A DNA stretch of 64,000 bases from Psettodes erumei (taxonomy: Eukaryota; Chordata; Actinopteri; Pleuronectiformes; Psettodidae). The stretch is from the NCBI GenBank assembly GCA_016785225.1, contig JAFBJZ010000668.1:310001-374000 (forward strand), given 5' to 3'. The translations under genes were made by a program, and so were the position numbers. Below the pieces are notes generated by a model, which searched no databases, was not told the DNA's origin, and saw nothing but the letters and a program-made list of their open reading frames with translations. Positions within the stretch are counted from its first letter, which is position 1. Each line of letters begins with the position of its first letter. Positions 1 through 14,420 of this stretch are shown here, piece after piece.

Positions 1-2687
1 AAGCACATTGAAATGCACTGACACTGAAAAGCGAAAACATCCCAGAAATGAGTATCAATGGTTAAATTGAGTCGAGATAGCCATTAAAATGGATCAGGAA
101 CATATCTGTAGAGCATATGATATCTCCGAGGGGCTAATTACTCCGCCTAACCCTTCCTGTTGACATCGGCGGTGCTCGGCAGTCACTGGTGTTTCTGGGA
201 TAGTCCAAACGCCTGTCCGTGTCTGTGAGGCATGAAACAGATGCGTGCCGTCCAGATTAATGAACGCTCCTCCTGTTACACAACTCATCCCTCTCACCCC
301 ACCCAGGTATGTCCAGCTGAAGCGGATGCAAGTGACTGCTGCATTTGTTCATTTCAAACGTCGACGTGCCGTTCCATTTGCTCATCGGAAGTTCTGAGTC
401 GGCGTGGTCTTCATTTAAATAAAGCCTTAATCTTGTCTCACAACTCAAAATACAAAAAAAACACTGACTGTAAACAGTAATTGTATTCAATCAGGACTCA
501 GAAGTTTCTATAATGTAGAAGACAGAGAGATTGTATTTGTAATTTGCACACAAATTGAAATGTTTGCAGCCTCCTGAGCTTCTGATTCACACTTTGGCAT
601 TTTGCATTTCTTCGGTGCAGGCATTGCTATTTCATATCTAAACCGCGATAAATAATTGAGTGCGAGCAGAAGTATGTTATACTGTGTGTCTGGATGTGAA
701 CAAATGGAATATTTGTAACTTCATTAGAACCTGATGAGATATCAAGCCAAAAGACGCAAAGGAATGAAATATCAGTTCAGGAATGGAGCCGTCAGTTTGC
801 CTGGTTACTGAGGAGTCTGGAAACACCCTGTTTACCCTGCAGTGTTACAAAATCCCAAACTTTAAAGTGGTGCTAATGTTGATTTATTCATTGCCTCGTT
901 GTCGCTTGTCATCCTACATTTGCACGGCCAAATGGCAGCAGTGCGGATGCTTCTTCTCCAGAGACCAGGGCTCAACTTTGAGCAGGGAGGCGAGCGGCGC
1001 TGCTCTCAGATCAGTCACTTTAAAAGGTCATCAGACTGAGCGTAACAGCGTGCTGGCGTACGGCGGGATCCCTGTGTGGTCGCATAAGTGCTCTCTGAAC
1101 CCCTCCTCGGTGTCGGTGCGATGCTGCAGCCTGGTCTGCACTCCTACCTCACGGGGGAAAAGAATTCGTCATGGGTGCTGAATAAAAACACATCGACTCG
1201 CGCCTCTCCCAAGGGATGCTGCTTCCCGGAGCCAACGCGAGCGTGGAAACAAATCGAGAGTGAGTTTCATACCTCGTGAATAGGAACACCCGCGTCAGTT
1301 TAGGTCTTCATTGAGACTTTTTGTCGCAGTGAAAAACGACTTTCAGAATGAGGTTACTATTAGAATTTGTGGAAACATGCCAGCGCTCGCTGACTGAGCT
1401 GGATGAGTGGGAGGACCGGCTTTTGTCAGTGAGTTTGCTCGGTCCCGTGTGAGCGCCTATTCTTCAGAATCAGCAACAGATTATGAAATAGTTCATCGTT
1501 AACTGCGTTCACTGTATGTGCTGGTTTTCACCTGGCTCTTATGACTGCGACCGACGGCCGATATCGCTCCCAAACTTATGTAATCATCACAGCGCCGAGA
1601 TGCCCCTGCCCCGTCCCTTGGCCTCAGAGGAGATGGAGGCTCGGCGCTCTACTGCTGCGCCCCTGTTCAAGGAGAAGCCCAGGATAACCTCTGTTAAATT
1701 TCAGCAGTTGCCGTGTGGATGACTCAGGGCAGATTTTGTGTAGTCACTAAAAGCTCCCATTTTCCGCCTCGGCCCTCTCACTGCAGTCTCAAAGAGGAGA
1801 AAGGTCAGTCCTGCCCGCTGCCCTTTTGTCGACATCTGCTTGGCTCAGTTTAATTTAATTAAAGCCGGGGGGGAAAAAGGTCATCCCTGCTGTGATGTCA
1901 ACACATTGGAAAAAGGGACGAGTGGACGCTACTCAGACTTTCTAAGATGTGCTGCAGCGCTTCCTTTTCTCATTGCCATTGGTTCACCTGGCGTTGGCTA
2001 AACTCCTGACTTCAGATGTTTAGCTCAGGTCTCCAAGTTAGAATAAATGTTCTTCTTGTCTTTTTTCCTCCCCTTTCACTCAAATCTAACACACACACAT
2101 AGACTGTGTCCACGCTCACACACCTAACTGAACAGAGTACCAAATACGTCGATGGATTAAGGCCAAGTATTTTCAATTTACACAGAGGTGATTTTCCATC
2201 CTCTCTGATGATTAAGCAATCCCGCTGAAAGAGCACAAAGAACACACTTGGCGAGCTCCAAGGTTCGGGCGGTCTATGTGTGTGTGTCTCTCCCATTCCA
2301 GAAAAAATAGCCTTAAATATTTTTGCTTCAGCCATTGAGACAATGAAGAAGCATTACCGCAGTGTAATGAATTTTAAGATTGCTTAAATGGCTGATGGAG
2401 TAAAAATGATCATATTTTCTTCTTAAGCACTAAAACAAAACAAAAAGCCGAAGCTAAAAACACCTGGAGTTCCTCAGGGATCTATTTTAGGTCCCATCCC
2501 ATAAATTCAGTAGCATTAGTACTTTGCTGACAATAATACAATATACTTTTACCAAGCCATTGCTGATATAAAATGTGATGTTGCAGCAGTTTTTAAATCA
2601 AGGCAAACATGGCTTAAAATTATTTGGTGTTTCAAAACAAACATTGGATTGTGTTAGCTAATACAAATAGACTGTAGATCCATCTTT

Positions 2688-2706
2688 TATATATATATAT
2701 ATATAT
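2688..2706. repeat. (AT)9 microsatellite
   Basis: AT dinucleotide run in the left whirlin intron. Confidence 0.92.
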
Positions 2707-4384
2707 CCATATTTGATGCTGACCAGCCTTTAACATTAAACAGTGTTGTGCACTTTTCTTTTACTCATGTCAAGCATGTTGAGCCACTGAAAAAAATAGT
2801 TTGATTTGTTTTCCCGCCAGTCTTTAAACTCGACCTGGATCTCTTTGTTGCTTTTTTATTTTTTATTTTTTTTACATTTCCTCCCACCTATTTTTTCTAC
2901 CTCCTTTCACTGTGAACGATCTTATACGGCAGAAATGCCATAAAAGTAATCTTTAGAGGAGCATTTCTCCTTAAACGGCAGAGAGTGTCTGGGACATTAC
3001 GCTTCCGCAGATCATTTTTTGGTAAATCGACTTGAGGTGCCCACTCAATCTTTCTCAACGGGGAAATAATATAGAGCAGCATTTCTGAGGTCTCATCGAA
3101 GTTAGTCGGAAATCCAATCTACAGGGGCACAATGAAAAGTACCAAGATGTAAAACGACAAGGAAATCTTAATTAATAAATGTAATGTGATGCCTCTGAAC
3201 CACTTTTCTCCTACAGTCAGACTTTGTGCAAATTTTATCAGGTATCTTACAAAGGTCTCTCTAAATAACAGATAGAACAATTTCTCTAAGACATGCAGAA
3301 CTGGAATGAGGTTGCATGTTTTGCTCATCCCCTGTTATATACAGTAAATGACTCGAGTGAGAATATGTGCAAAAAAAAAAACTGAACAAGATGAGCACTA
3401 ATGAGTGAAAGAAAGTGTCGGGCACAAGTACAATTTAGCTCGCGTGTCGTAGGGTCAACAGTTGCAATCAGACAAGCCGTGCTGCGTTAGCCGCCCGCGC
3501 ACACGGCCGACTCGGAGTGGAGGAGGCTAAAGGCGTGGTTTGCAGCTGACCCGCGGGTCTCGAGCAAATGAGTATCATCGTCTCATCGGAAAACACCTCT
3601 GCACGTACTGTTCGTGTGAAGCATGCGCACGCACGGTGAGTTTAATTTCCATCCCACAGTGTGTGCTGTCATCTCAAGTCGCTGCTCGTGACCCTAAGCC
3701 AGCGTGTTCATTCACATTCAGGGGACTTAGCCCTCTGCTGCTCGTATTATGAGCAGGAGTAGTGGTATTAGTAGAAGGTCAGGGCGGATCGACAAAACAC
3801 TGGTCCGTGGCCCTGTTCATGCTTCGCCATAAAATGTGTCCTGGGTGGACAGCTCCTAACTACAGATGTGAATGAATGCACCGTCAGACCACGTTCAGAG
3901 GCGGTGACACCGGCAGGGGCATGAGGGTTGTTTAGGTCGGAGGACTTTGGTCGGCCTGCGGTCGCTTTAAGTGACTAACCACTGGTTTCGGTTCCAGTCG
4001 TACCTGGAGCAGTGACCTCCAAGGATTCAGCGCATCCCCTCCCTGCTGTTTGCTGCGATTGCAGAATAATAACAAAGGACAGTGCAGGAGCACTTTCTGT
4101 CAGAGTGAAGCCGCGAAAGCAATTACCTGCAGTGCTGTACATAATTTGTTTTTACACCTAAAGAGCAGATGAGGAACATTTAATCGGTATTTGTTATTAA
4201 TAACATGTCAAATAACTGCTGACAAGAAGTTGGACCAACGTAATGCGCCCAGAGTAGAAGAGGAGATTTATTGTCCCTCCAGGGGGACTTTTCTTACGTC
4301 AGTGCTGCTGCAGCTACTGAAGCAAACACCAAAACAGAATTTACCAAACAATGTTTGACATACAGACAGGGAAGTGTTACCTGA

Positions 4385-4409
4385 ATATATATATATATAT
4401 ATATATATA
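4385..4409. repeat. (AT)12 microsatellite
   Basis: AT dinucleotide run in the left whirlin intron. Similar shorter runs lie at 2688-2706 and 6042-6061. Confidence 0.95.
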
Positions 4410-6041
4410 AAGAATATAGTTGCTTTATAGCTGTTTTGCTATTTTAATCCCCTCTAAAGAGAACAACAAACACTGCAGAGCACCAAGGTGTTTGTGCTCA
4501 AAGGACAGGCATTGGCAATTAGCTGGCGTGAGCTAAAAATAATTTCAAACACACTGCAACAGGCGTTCGCTCCCATCAAAACTCGCCGATCCTCACGGGC
4601 CCCGTATGAAATATCTGGGCCCCGCGCCTCCAACGCGCATCCAGGCTGCGGTTCCACGTACAGCGGAAACCTCCACGGCTCTGCCGCGTGAAGCGGGAAT
4701 TGTCCCCGCGTTCCGCTATTTCTGGCCGCGCAGCTGGAAAGCACTCCACGGGCAAAGCAAGCCATTTATTTCTGCTTATTATAGGTATGTGCTCGTGTAG
4801 CCCACACCGCTGGGGGAAAAACACCCCCCGCTGCGCTGGAAGAAAAGAGAAGGCAGTCCTCCGTTTCCAGCCTTAATAAACATGAGATTCGAATGCGAAA
4901 TGCACCAACGGCAGACCACACAGACAAACAGGAAAATGTGATCGCTACCCAGAGGCTCATTGATCAAAGTCTGGCCTGTTGACAGGCACCTGGGCTTCCT
5001 CATTTTCCCAAATCACCGGGGACCATTGAGGAGTAAATAACTGCTGCTCTTCACATAAAAACCACACCATGTTTGCCCACTCTGCTGTTTCCCTTTTGTC
5101 CTCGCTACTCTCCTCCACACTATTCCTGTTTAATACTTTTTAATCTGTTGTTGTTTTGCTATTAATTGCTTTATTTGCAATTTCAACCGCCGCCAGCAAA
5201 GGAGCTTCTTCATTTCAATGATATTTTATATTTAACTTAACAAATAACGTCCAGTCACAGTTTAATTATGTTGCGCATTATCACAAATTCACCTCAAGGG
5301 GCTTAATGATCTAACAAACTATGATGCCTTTGTCCTCAGACAAAGAAAACTCTACAAGAAACAAACTTATAAGAGCCATGAAAAAACCTCAGGGATAGCG
5401 ACAGAGGAGGGATCCTAGTAGGATCAAGTCAGGTTGACAAGATTGTAGATTGTAAACATTAATGAAGACCATAATCTGGGAGGAGGTGGAGCAACTTCCA
5501 GGTGCTGCAGGTCATTATTCAGCAGAATCACGTGGGCTAGCAGCACACACAGGGATCGATAGGGTGCAAATTTAAAAAATGTCTTCATTGTGTTTTCCAG
5601 ACGAGGCGCCTAAACGTTTTTGAAGTCACAGGTCGTCCCTCGGTGTCGGGCCGGCGCTCGGGTGTCATCTCCCTTTAGGACTCGGGATAAGGGCTGTTTG
5701 TCTGTGATGTGGCTCCCGCGGCGCTCCCTCCACTTTATCAGCCGCCCCGCTGAGCCAAATTCTAGTAATTGTCTCGCATCTGTTGGCACAGACTACAAAG
5801 TCACGGCAGCTCCTCTGTCATACAAATGGCCCTCAGGATTTGGAGTGGGTGCCACTTGTAAATGAAAACTGCGCGTTTTTTCAGCGGAAGCGGCGGTCGG
5901 TCGCTGTGCTCTGATGGTTTGCCAACCCGAGCAGCGTGCTGAAATAATGCGGATGGAACAAGCGCTTATCGATTCCGTTTTTTCTCCTTTTGTGGCTGTT
6001 TTTGGTATTTATTTCAACTTCATAAATTTTTTATCTTTTTA

Positions 6042-6061
6042 ATATATATATATATATATAT
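6042..6061. repeat. (AT)10 microsatellite
   Basis: AT dinucleotide run in the left whirlin intron. Confidence 0.93.
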
Positions 6062-9000
6062 TTTTAATAGGCGCCTCTCTTTGAAATCAGAATGCAGACC
6101 TGCCACCTGATGTGCCACGCTTTCTCATTTCAACCCAATTAACTGAAACACAGGACTTCCACTCCAGGGTGTGGATTTCTATTTTCCTGCATCCTGCTTT
6201 TTTTTTCTCAAAACAAAGAGTGAACGCTTTTGGTCATGTCGCGAAGTTGCGAGAAGGCCAAAAAAAATTCTGATATGATCTGCACACTTTGGTCCAGTGC
6301 AAGTATTAAATTATTTTTCTCTCTCGTTAAAGGCGTCGAGGTCCAGTAGCCAGTGATAGGAAAACAACACGGAAATTTACATTGTATTATGACTCTCACT
6401 GAGCCACGAAATGAGTCCCTTAAAATGTTAAAACGGCATCTTCGGTCCAAGTTGGAGGTCGGCGTAGTAGTGATCGTATCAGGCGAGGTCTGAACTCCTA
6501 AACCTCTCGTCGAGAAATTCGGTGTGGGGTCTGAGGTCGGCCTCATGTTTGAAATGTCGAAGACCGAGCTAAAAACCTGACCTGAGACGCCTCCTCGCTG
6601 TGAGTGTCGCACAAGCATTCCTCCGACCTGCCTCCTCTCTGTGACGCTTCACAGTGAGATGTATGTCAGGCTGTCGGGGTCTGTGTGGACAAAGAGAGAA
6701 GATATTTAATCTGCAGGCTCTATATCTGGGTGTCTGTGAGTCACGTTCTCTGATTTCAAAGACTTAGACGGTGTTGACTCCTGTTCGTGCAATATTTGGT
6801 CTTAGGCGCAAATGAAAAGTATTAAAGACGTCGCTACCTCTCTACGTGGGCGTGCGAGCCATTAGTATGCCCGGCAGGATCAGCGCCTCAGCGCTCGTCG
6901 CTGATGTCAGAGTTGCGTCATTAAGACGTTCTCCGTGGATTCGCTTGATGGGGAAAAGAGCATTGGTGCGTTGCAAAGTTTCCCATTTATCGACATGTGG
7001 ATACACACTCGTGGGGATTTTATTTCCCTGTGTGCACAAATACATACACAGTTGGAACAGCCTGCATTGCTAACAGCGCTGAAGTTTAGGGAACATAATT
7101 CTTTTCTACCTTAAAAGAATGATGCTCTATGGGTTCTCCAAAAACACTGATATTCTGCACTTCTGCAGGGATGCCAGTGCAGTGTTTAAGTAAAAAGCCT
7201 GTCATTCTGAAAGTACTGCGGTGGCATCGTATGACACAGGAGCACCAGCTGTGTAAAGATACTGAGTATCAAATCTGCGTGGCTCGTGCTGTTCATTCGA
7301 CTCAGCACGTCACGAGCTGAGAGTGGCTCATGCAAGTTCTACCAGTGCTTTCTTTCTTCATAGCCCTGCAGTTGGTCACAGTTACCTGCCGCCCGGAGTG
7401 TTTCTGACAGTCAGAAAAATGTGGCAACCTTTCTTAGCGGAGCCTCATACCCCGAAGACGATGAACTGAACCGCGGGCAGCGGTGATTCGTGAGAGGAAG
7501 AATGCAGCGCGGTTAGCGTTCTATTGAATTTTTGGAAAAAGTCACTGGATTGCGCCGGCGGGAATGTGGTGAAAAGCTGCGGTGGAGTTCGGGAGCTGCG
7601 CGGGGCTGGTAGAGGATGGAGGTGAGGAAGAGAAAACGTGCGTGGGAGGAAAGGGCAGGAGAGGGAGACGGTGAGGAGGAGGGAAAGAAGAAAGGACAGA
7701 AGGAGAAGATCGTGCTTAATGAAAGGTGGACTGCAAAAAGAAAGCAAGAAATGACTTGTTAACAGCTGCGCAAGTAGTAATGAGCGATGCACAGGGAGGT
7801 AAAGGAGCCAATTACAGTGAAATGCCTTGCAGCGAAGGTCCCGATGTGAGGGTTAATGTGTTGCCTGGACTTTGGCACGCTCCATGCACACCACCCCCCC
7901 ATTCCCAGAGGTTCAGGCAGGCACGGTTCATCTGCAAAACCCCCATCTATTACAAGTTCTGCCCAAGTAAGGAGACGAACTTATCTGGATTTGGAACGAT
8001 GCATACGAGTCGATATCTAATCTCTTCCCTGATCTCCTCCCGCTGCCAAGGGACAGAAGCCGAGAGGAGTAAATGTCAGGGGAGCTGAAGTATGACGGGC
8101 GGGGGAGTGGAGGACGGGCATCCCACGCACCGCTTCGCACTTTTTCTGAAGAGAAGAGAAGAAGAAGTGTCCCGGATGATTAAGCGGCAGTAAACACGGC
8201 GCGATCACCTGGGACGGATTCAGAGCTGGTTAGAGACGCACGTGAGCGCGGCTTTAGTGATGTGTGACCGCGCTGACGGAGCCTCTCGTCACCCGCCCCG
8301 AAAGAAAACATTGATGTTTGAGTCGTGTTTACGTCATCTTATCATTTCTCTGTTTTATCTTTGCCGTACGCGTACAAGCCCATTATTTTCCCTCGCGTGC
8401 AGCAGCGACTGTTTCCTCACAGACGAAAAAAAAATAAAATCTTTTTACGTCAGTGTTGCCTACTGGAGGGCGTTCTGGGATGTAGCTGGATGGGAGAAAT
8501 CTGATTAAAAGTCTTTTTCTCATCAAAAACGCGACTGGCCGCAGCGCAGCTTTGAGCGGGGCCTCGCTTTACTTCAAACTGTTAATCATTAATAAGCCGT
8601 GCGTTTCAGCATGTGCTGTGCTGTAACGCTGTGAGTGGAACTGATCGTCGTTGCAGAGGACACACCTTATGGGCGTAAAAACGATCTCTCCCTTTTTTTT
8701 TTTCTTCTTCACATTTGATTACATTTCCAAAAATACAACAACACACTGACAACAGCTTGATTACATTGCTATGATTTTTTTTCCCCTACTTTTTAAGAAA
8801 GAAGAATGTAAGCTCTGAAAATAAATTCATCTGGAGGATATGTTTAGTGTCTCAGAAGAAGAGTAAAATTGTCCAAACCTAACAGATGCTGTAACCGTGC
8901 CTTTATGAATTAAGACAGGAGAGAGAAGAGGAACTCAGATGACATGCGGCCTCTGTGCAGTATATCTAAATGTGTCGAGGTGCGATCCGTCTGGGCCAGA

Positions 9001-10579
9001 TTCGGAGGAAACCTGGATAAATGAGATCGCAAGCGCGATGAGTCTGAACACCGGGGCGGCGATGGAGCGCGCCGGGGAGAGAAGAGGAAGCACTCAGGTG
9101 AGAGGATGACCTAAAGGCCTGCAGATCTGGACTGCCTCACTCTCCTTAATGGCGCTTTGGGGATCGGCGGTCTGGAGCCGCCACTTTATCCCCTCCATCT
9201 CTCCTCCGAGAGCTCGCCCCGCCGTTCCTCCCTCAGCCGTCTGACCCAGACCGTTCATCACAAAGCGCTGATAGCGTCGGAGGAATCTCTGACAATGTGG
9301 TCCTGATCAAATGGCTCAAGTAAGACGGTTTGGAGGCGGAGAGATAATCCGCTCTGCAGCCGACCGACAGCTGCGCCGTCCAAGATACAGTTGAGGTTCC
9401 TGAGATGCTGTTGTCATGTACTGTAGCTGCATATGGCTGCAGCGTTGGATCGCGCACGCAGCGGTTATCAGTGAATGGGGATTCCGTCCTAACACTTGTC
9501 GCTTGGCAAAAGAGCTGAACGTTATGGATATCCACCATTTTTTTTTATCATTGTTATTCTTATTACCTGCAGAGGATCGCTGCAGTATGAATGTAGCGTA
9601 CAATAAGTTAGTTAATGACGACGCGACATTTAAGGTCCGACTTCATTCCGCATGAAGGCCGGCCATTTTTGAGGAGCGCGGGCGTCGGGGGGGTGGGGGC
9701 CGCGTGTGTCGCTGCCATCACTGAGTCATCTCGTAAAAAGGCGGCGAGAAAGGAGGAGGGAGCCGGGCGAGATTTTTAGGAGCAATTAGTCTCAGCCGAA
9801 GAAGACAGGGAATATGATTCATCACTTACCACTTGCCAAGTGGTGCACTGCCATTTGCATTTAAATCTGCCCACAAACAGAGAGAATCCTTTTCTTTTTA
9901 AGGATTGTTTGAAAGGCCTGATAGTATGGAGAGACAATCACTGTGTTTTGGCTTCATCTTTTTACTGCCTGGTCGTTAGTCACTCTGTAATTTATACCCC
10001 AGAGTTTCCACGTTTATTAGTCTTATTATTGCAGATTATGTCGCAGAGTTTATGGACTAATCTGCCGTCTGATTAAAGTGTTGTACTGCCTTTACTGCAG
10101 GATGCAGCTTCACCGACACTGTGAAGTGGATGAATGAATCGATCTGGGTTATTAATTGCCCCCCGTGATGAAGGAGAGAGCAGCGTGGGGGCCGTACGCG
10201 TTGGCTCCGTCTCAAAACCTGGTTCTGAAATTAGTCCTGACATATATATTTAGCTGCTGGATCAGAGTCAAGATGAACCAGGTCACCGCTGCACAGTTCC
10301 GCTGTCTGAATAAAGGCTTTCAAAAACAGCTGCGTTTTTTCGCTAACTTTGTTCAAACAGGAGGAAATGAGTAGCAGCGGGGTGTTGGGGACTATTTTCA
10401 GCTGCGGAGTAATACGGATTTGGTGCTTTAGTGAATATGCGTGTCAGGGATGAGTCCAAATGACATATACCTCCTGTCGTTATATTAGTTTACTTTATGA
10501 CATTTGTACGGCAATAAAAAAAAACAGCCTGATCTTTTAAGCGGCGCTCTGATCATGATATTTCATCACGTGTGAGGCC

Positions 10580-11230
10580 CTAAAGTAGAAAAAGCTGCAA
10601 AAAGAAGCGAGGAGCGGTGCGTACGGTCCATAAAGCCGCTCGGATGCCGCAGGAGCGCCGTCCCTGCTCCCGCCTGCAGTTGGATGCCTCGGCCGCACGC
10701 AGCTGCGTGTTGACGGCTGCGGGGAGAACCATTCTGCACACGCAGCATTCAGAATTGGGAGAACCGCAGTAAAACGGCGCGAGGCGTGACGCAGCGCCCG
10801 GGCCGAACGACACCTCTGGAGCTCCCGTTTGCTCTCCCCCATCCTCGCGAGCGCCGCGTTGTTATCGTATGGCCTCGGCCGTAAACGCCGCTGCCGCCCG
10901 GTCGTCGTTTAATTGCCCAGAATGCGGGCGCTGCGACGGCGCCTGTGGCGCGGCGCGGAGATTGATCATGAAAAATGAAGTGCTTGTGACTCAGGACAGG
11001 GCCCATCTACTCTCAAATAGAAGTATAATGAGGCAGAGGAGGGCGGAGGAGCAGCGCAATGAGAAGAAAGGGAGAGGAGGAGAGAGCGACAGGGAAGGAA
11101 GGACGTCAGCGGCGAGGCGGTGACGGCAGGGGAGGTGGCGGCGCAGTCGAGCGGCCTCCTCTTTCTCGTCGGCCGCCGACGTCAGGGAAGAGAGGGCTAC
11201 CAATAACTCGCGAGCCATTAGAATAGCAAC
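10580..11230. promoter_or_regulatory. CpG-dense GC-rich segment in a whirlin intron
   Basis: By eye this is the densest CpG stretch in the first 14 kb (GCGCCGCG, GCCGTAAACGCCGCTGCCGC, GGCGCGGCGCGG), followed by a purine-rich segment at about 11035-11110. It could be a CpG island for an internal or antisense transcript. No exon or promoter motif is certain. Confidence 0.35.
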
Positions 11231-13546
11231 GAGACGAAGAGGCAGACGGATGCTGGCGCTCTGCGTTTCAGTCCCCTGTAATTAACAAGCGTGGCTTCCA
11301 GTGAGGGTCACGGGGTCAGAAGATTTAATCAGCAGATAATTACAGTCGGAATCAAAGTTCCATTCATTTGCAAAATACAACAGGTGCAGTGGTCTGGAGC
11401 TGTGTGGCTGCTGCTGACACGCAGCGACAGGCCAGAACTCACAATGCTTCGTTTTAACATTTTCAACCTGCACGTAAAAAAACTAGCGAATACGCCTCGG
11501 CGTATCACATGCTCAATCGCCATAGCAACTAATAGACCTTTTCCAAGGCAGATGTTTTGACTTGTCGTAGCGGGGACAACGCAGGTGTTACTGATGACAT
11601 TAGCGATGGCTCCGCTCCGTTAAAGTGACGTGACGGCGCCGCGTGAGTCAGCGCGAGCAGCACCGGGTGAACCTGAACCCGAGCCGCCTCCTCGTTTCCG
11701 AGCGCGACGTTAGGATGCGGCTGTGCGTCAGGGCATCGATCAGAAAACTAAAATCGCTGATTTATCAAAGTATTCGGAGCTTTTATTTACTGCCTCGCTG
11801 AAGCCGCTGCAGCAGCAGTTACGGCCTCACGTTCCTTTATGGGTAAGTCTCGGCAAAAACCTGAGATGAGACAGCTGCTCAATCAGCGGCGTCAGTGGAC
11901 ACATGTCCATAAAGGCCTGATGGATGTCCATCTGTCACACAGGACACCTCCCTGACCAAAGCCCACTGACTGTGTCACTACACATTCAATACTGCACATA
12001 CAATAGACACCTTGACGATGATATAAATACAACAGACAACAGGGTACGCAATAGTGAGCAGCAAATTGATCTTATTGATCAGACTTTTCTTTTTATGTGA
12101 GGACTGACAAGTGAAAAGTTTTTCTTTTATAAAACATGCAGAATTAATCGCTACGCGTAGATTTAACTCATTTTATACATTAAGCAGGAGTTTCAAAGTG
12201 TCATGTCCACGCTGACAAGTCAAAGCCCGTGGCATCACGTTAAGACGCCAGGACAAAAAGAGCGTTTGGCTTGTGCGTCTTCTTCTCTGTCACTTCCAAG
12301 TAAAACTGTGATCAACTGAGCTGAGCTCCAAGGTTGTCAAACTCTGTAAAAAGTCCATGAGAAACAGATTATTGACTCTTTTAGTGCCTCTTTGCAAAGC
12401 AAACAGCTGGAACAAGCAGCTTGTAATCTGTTTTACAGCGCGTCTCTCATCCCAGAGGAATCGGCTCAGCCCGGCAGCACGAGCACGCCGCAGCGCGCCG
12501 CGGTGGAAGCGTGCGTTCTCGCCGCAGTGGCGCTTGTTAGCGATGATTGATTGATTGCGTTTGCAAAATATACCTCCAGTTGTGTGTCCCTTCCTTGCAA
12601 TCAAATGGCCCCTATAGTATTTATCACCCACCGTGCCGTTGTGATAAATGTGGAGGTTTATGTGGAGAACGGCCTCAGCGCTGCTGTGCCGTAGCGGTGA
12701 CGGATCTGGCGCCGGGTCACCTCGGCTCGTTGGAAAACGCCCAAGAAACTGACACTTGCGCGATCCGGAGCGCCTCTAACGTCTTGTTTGCATTGGCCGC
12801 GCCTCAGAGAGAACATCGAAAAACGCCCGTGAGGTTCGCTCGCTCGAACAGAGCGAGGTGGGAATAAAGAACGAAAAAGGCGGAAAGTGACTTCCCGGGA
12901 CATTCGCAGGACGCGGAACACTACATCAAGCCTCAATGACAGATTAATTAGCAATATCAGGGGCGGTGGCGAGCCCATTCTCGGTGATTAATTTACTACA
13001 CAGTTATGGTGACAGACAAAATGAATAGAGTCAGCGTAGCGCGTTAAGACGGCCAGACTACCTGACATTAATTCCCTCACCCAGAATATTTCTTTGCATT
13101 CGGGGTCAGAGGACTTTTTGTCAACACAGTTCCTGCATCAGTGTTCGTCACCATTGATATATGGAGTTCAGATGAAATGCATTTTCATTACAGTGTGTGC
13201 ACTAGTTCTTTGCACTGGCTCCAGACATTCTGCTGTCATATGTGAGTTAAGGCAATAGCAGTCAGAGGGACCAAACCTGTCCTGATACTATATTTTGCCT
13301 TAATTACTTGTGTATTTTTGTACTTACTGTAAGTCAGTTTTTCATGCAGTACTTTTACTTGTAATGGAATACGTCTCCATTGCTGTACAGGTACTTTCAC
13401 TCGCGTGAGGGATCATTCGGATCCGCATCCTCATCCTGACCTCACTTTTATCTGTGAGCTGTCGCGTCTCTCCGCTGGCCACTTACTGCAAAACTGAATT
13501 TTAATGTGAACATAAACAACATAGCTCCATATCTGGCCTGCCCCCC

Positions 13547-13548
<2 letters not shown>

Positions 13549-13585
<37 letters not shown>
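13549..13585. repeat. (CA)18 microsatellite
   Basis: Uninterrupted CA dinucleotides in the whirlin intron about 630 nt before the PDZ2 exon. Confidence 0.97.
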
Positions 13586-13586
<1 letters not shown>

Positions 13587-14211
13587 GTGACAATCTGACC
13601 CGGTCGTTAAAGAGCTGTTTGTGTTGATAATGTTGCCGCTGTGGTCGTGATTAATAAAGTTATGACGCAGCCGCGCACCTCTGTGGTCAGCGGTGTGAAG
13701 GAGGGACGTACAGCTCCAGGAAAAGCGCAGTCAGAGGCTTAAGGTGGCACTTGAGCTCCACGAGCACAGACGACTGTTTCTGATGCACCTCGGAGGAGCT
13801 GACCTCTTCAAGGTGGGATTTAGTATGGACGTCATTATTCTGCCACCGCCTCCGGGCTCAGCCTCTTGATGGAATGTGAAATTACATAAGACGGCCTTTT
13901 CAATTACATATTAAACAGTCCCGTTCTTAAACCTGTCAGAGAGCAGAGAATACTTTTATCTTTGTGTAATTATTTCTGCTCGCTGCCGAACCAGAGACAG
14001 CCGCAGCTTTTAAGAAGAAAACCTACAGCCTTATTACCTCGCTCTGATCCATTTAACATTTTATACGCCTCCACCACCTCCATCTGTGACATTACCTTTC
14101 TCTGACCCTTGATATATGAACCTGCGCATGCGACAGCCTCTGCCTGGTCAGCCCTCGCCGCCTTGCTCAGCCCCTCCCGCCACGCCTCTCTTTTCCCGAC
14201 CCTCCCCGCAG

Positions 14212-14420
14212 GTCGGCGACCAGATCCTGGAGGTGAACGGCCGCAGCTTCCTGAGCATCCCGCACGACGAGGCCGTCAGGGTGCTGAAGTCGTCGCGGCA
14301 CCTGATGATGACCGTGAAGGACGTGGGCCGCCTGCCGCACGCCCGGACGGTGGTGGGCGAGACCAAGTGGATCGCCAGCTCGCAGATCGCGGAGAGCTCG
14401 GCCAACAGCAGCATGGCGAG
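14212..14420 (+). CDS. whrn: Whirlin exon: C-terminal half of PDZ2
   Basis: The acceptor is CCCCGCAG before 14212 and the donor GTGAGC follows 14420. The exon starts in phase 0 and leaves two bases over (209 nt). It encodes VGDQILEVNGRSFL, the DEAVRVLKSS helix and MMTVKDVGRLPHA, closing PDZ2, then a post-PDZ linker containing ETKWIASSQIAES. The carboxylate-binding loop of PDZ2 must be on the preceding exon, which I cannot find in the 14.2 kb upstream. The match to mammalian whirlin is strong across the whole exon. Confidence 0.95.

Larger units (their letters stand above)
1..14211 (+). other. Large whirlin intron (left part), no exon seen
   Basis: No frame here resembles whirlin's harmonin-N-like domain, PDZ1 or the start of PDZ2, so the stretch is read as intron. 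It contains (AT)n tracts at 2688-2706, 4385-4409 and 6042-6061, a purine-rich segment at about 7560-7712, a G-rich segment near 9680-9700, a CpG-dense segment at about 10580-11230 and a (CA)n tract at 13549-13585. Many TAATTA-type AT motifs are present but I assign none a function. Confidence 0.7.

Noticed and set aside
10869..11123. Cys-rich open frame (NCPECGRCDGACGAARRL)
   Set aside because: It looks vaguely like a zinc or Sprouty-type motif, but sits in a CpG-dense block, lacks splice context and has no second half. Chance in GC-rich sequence.
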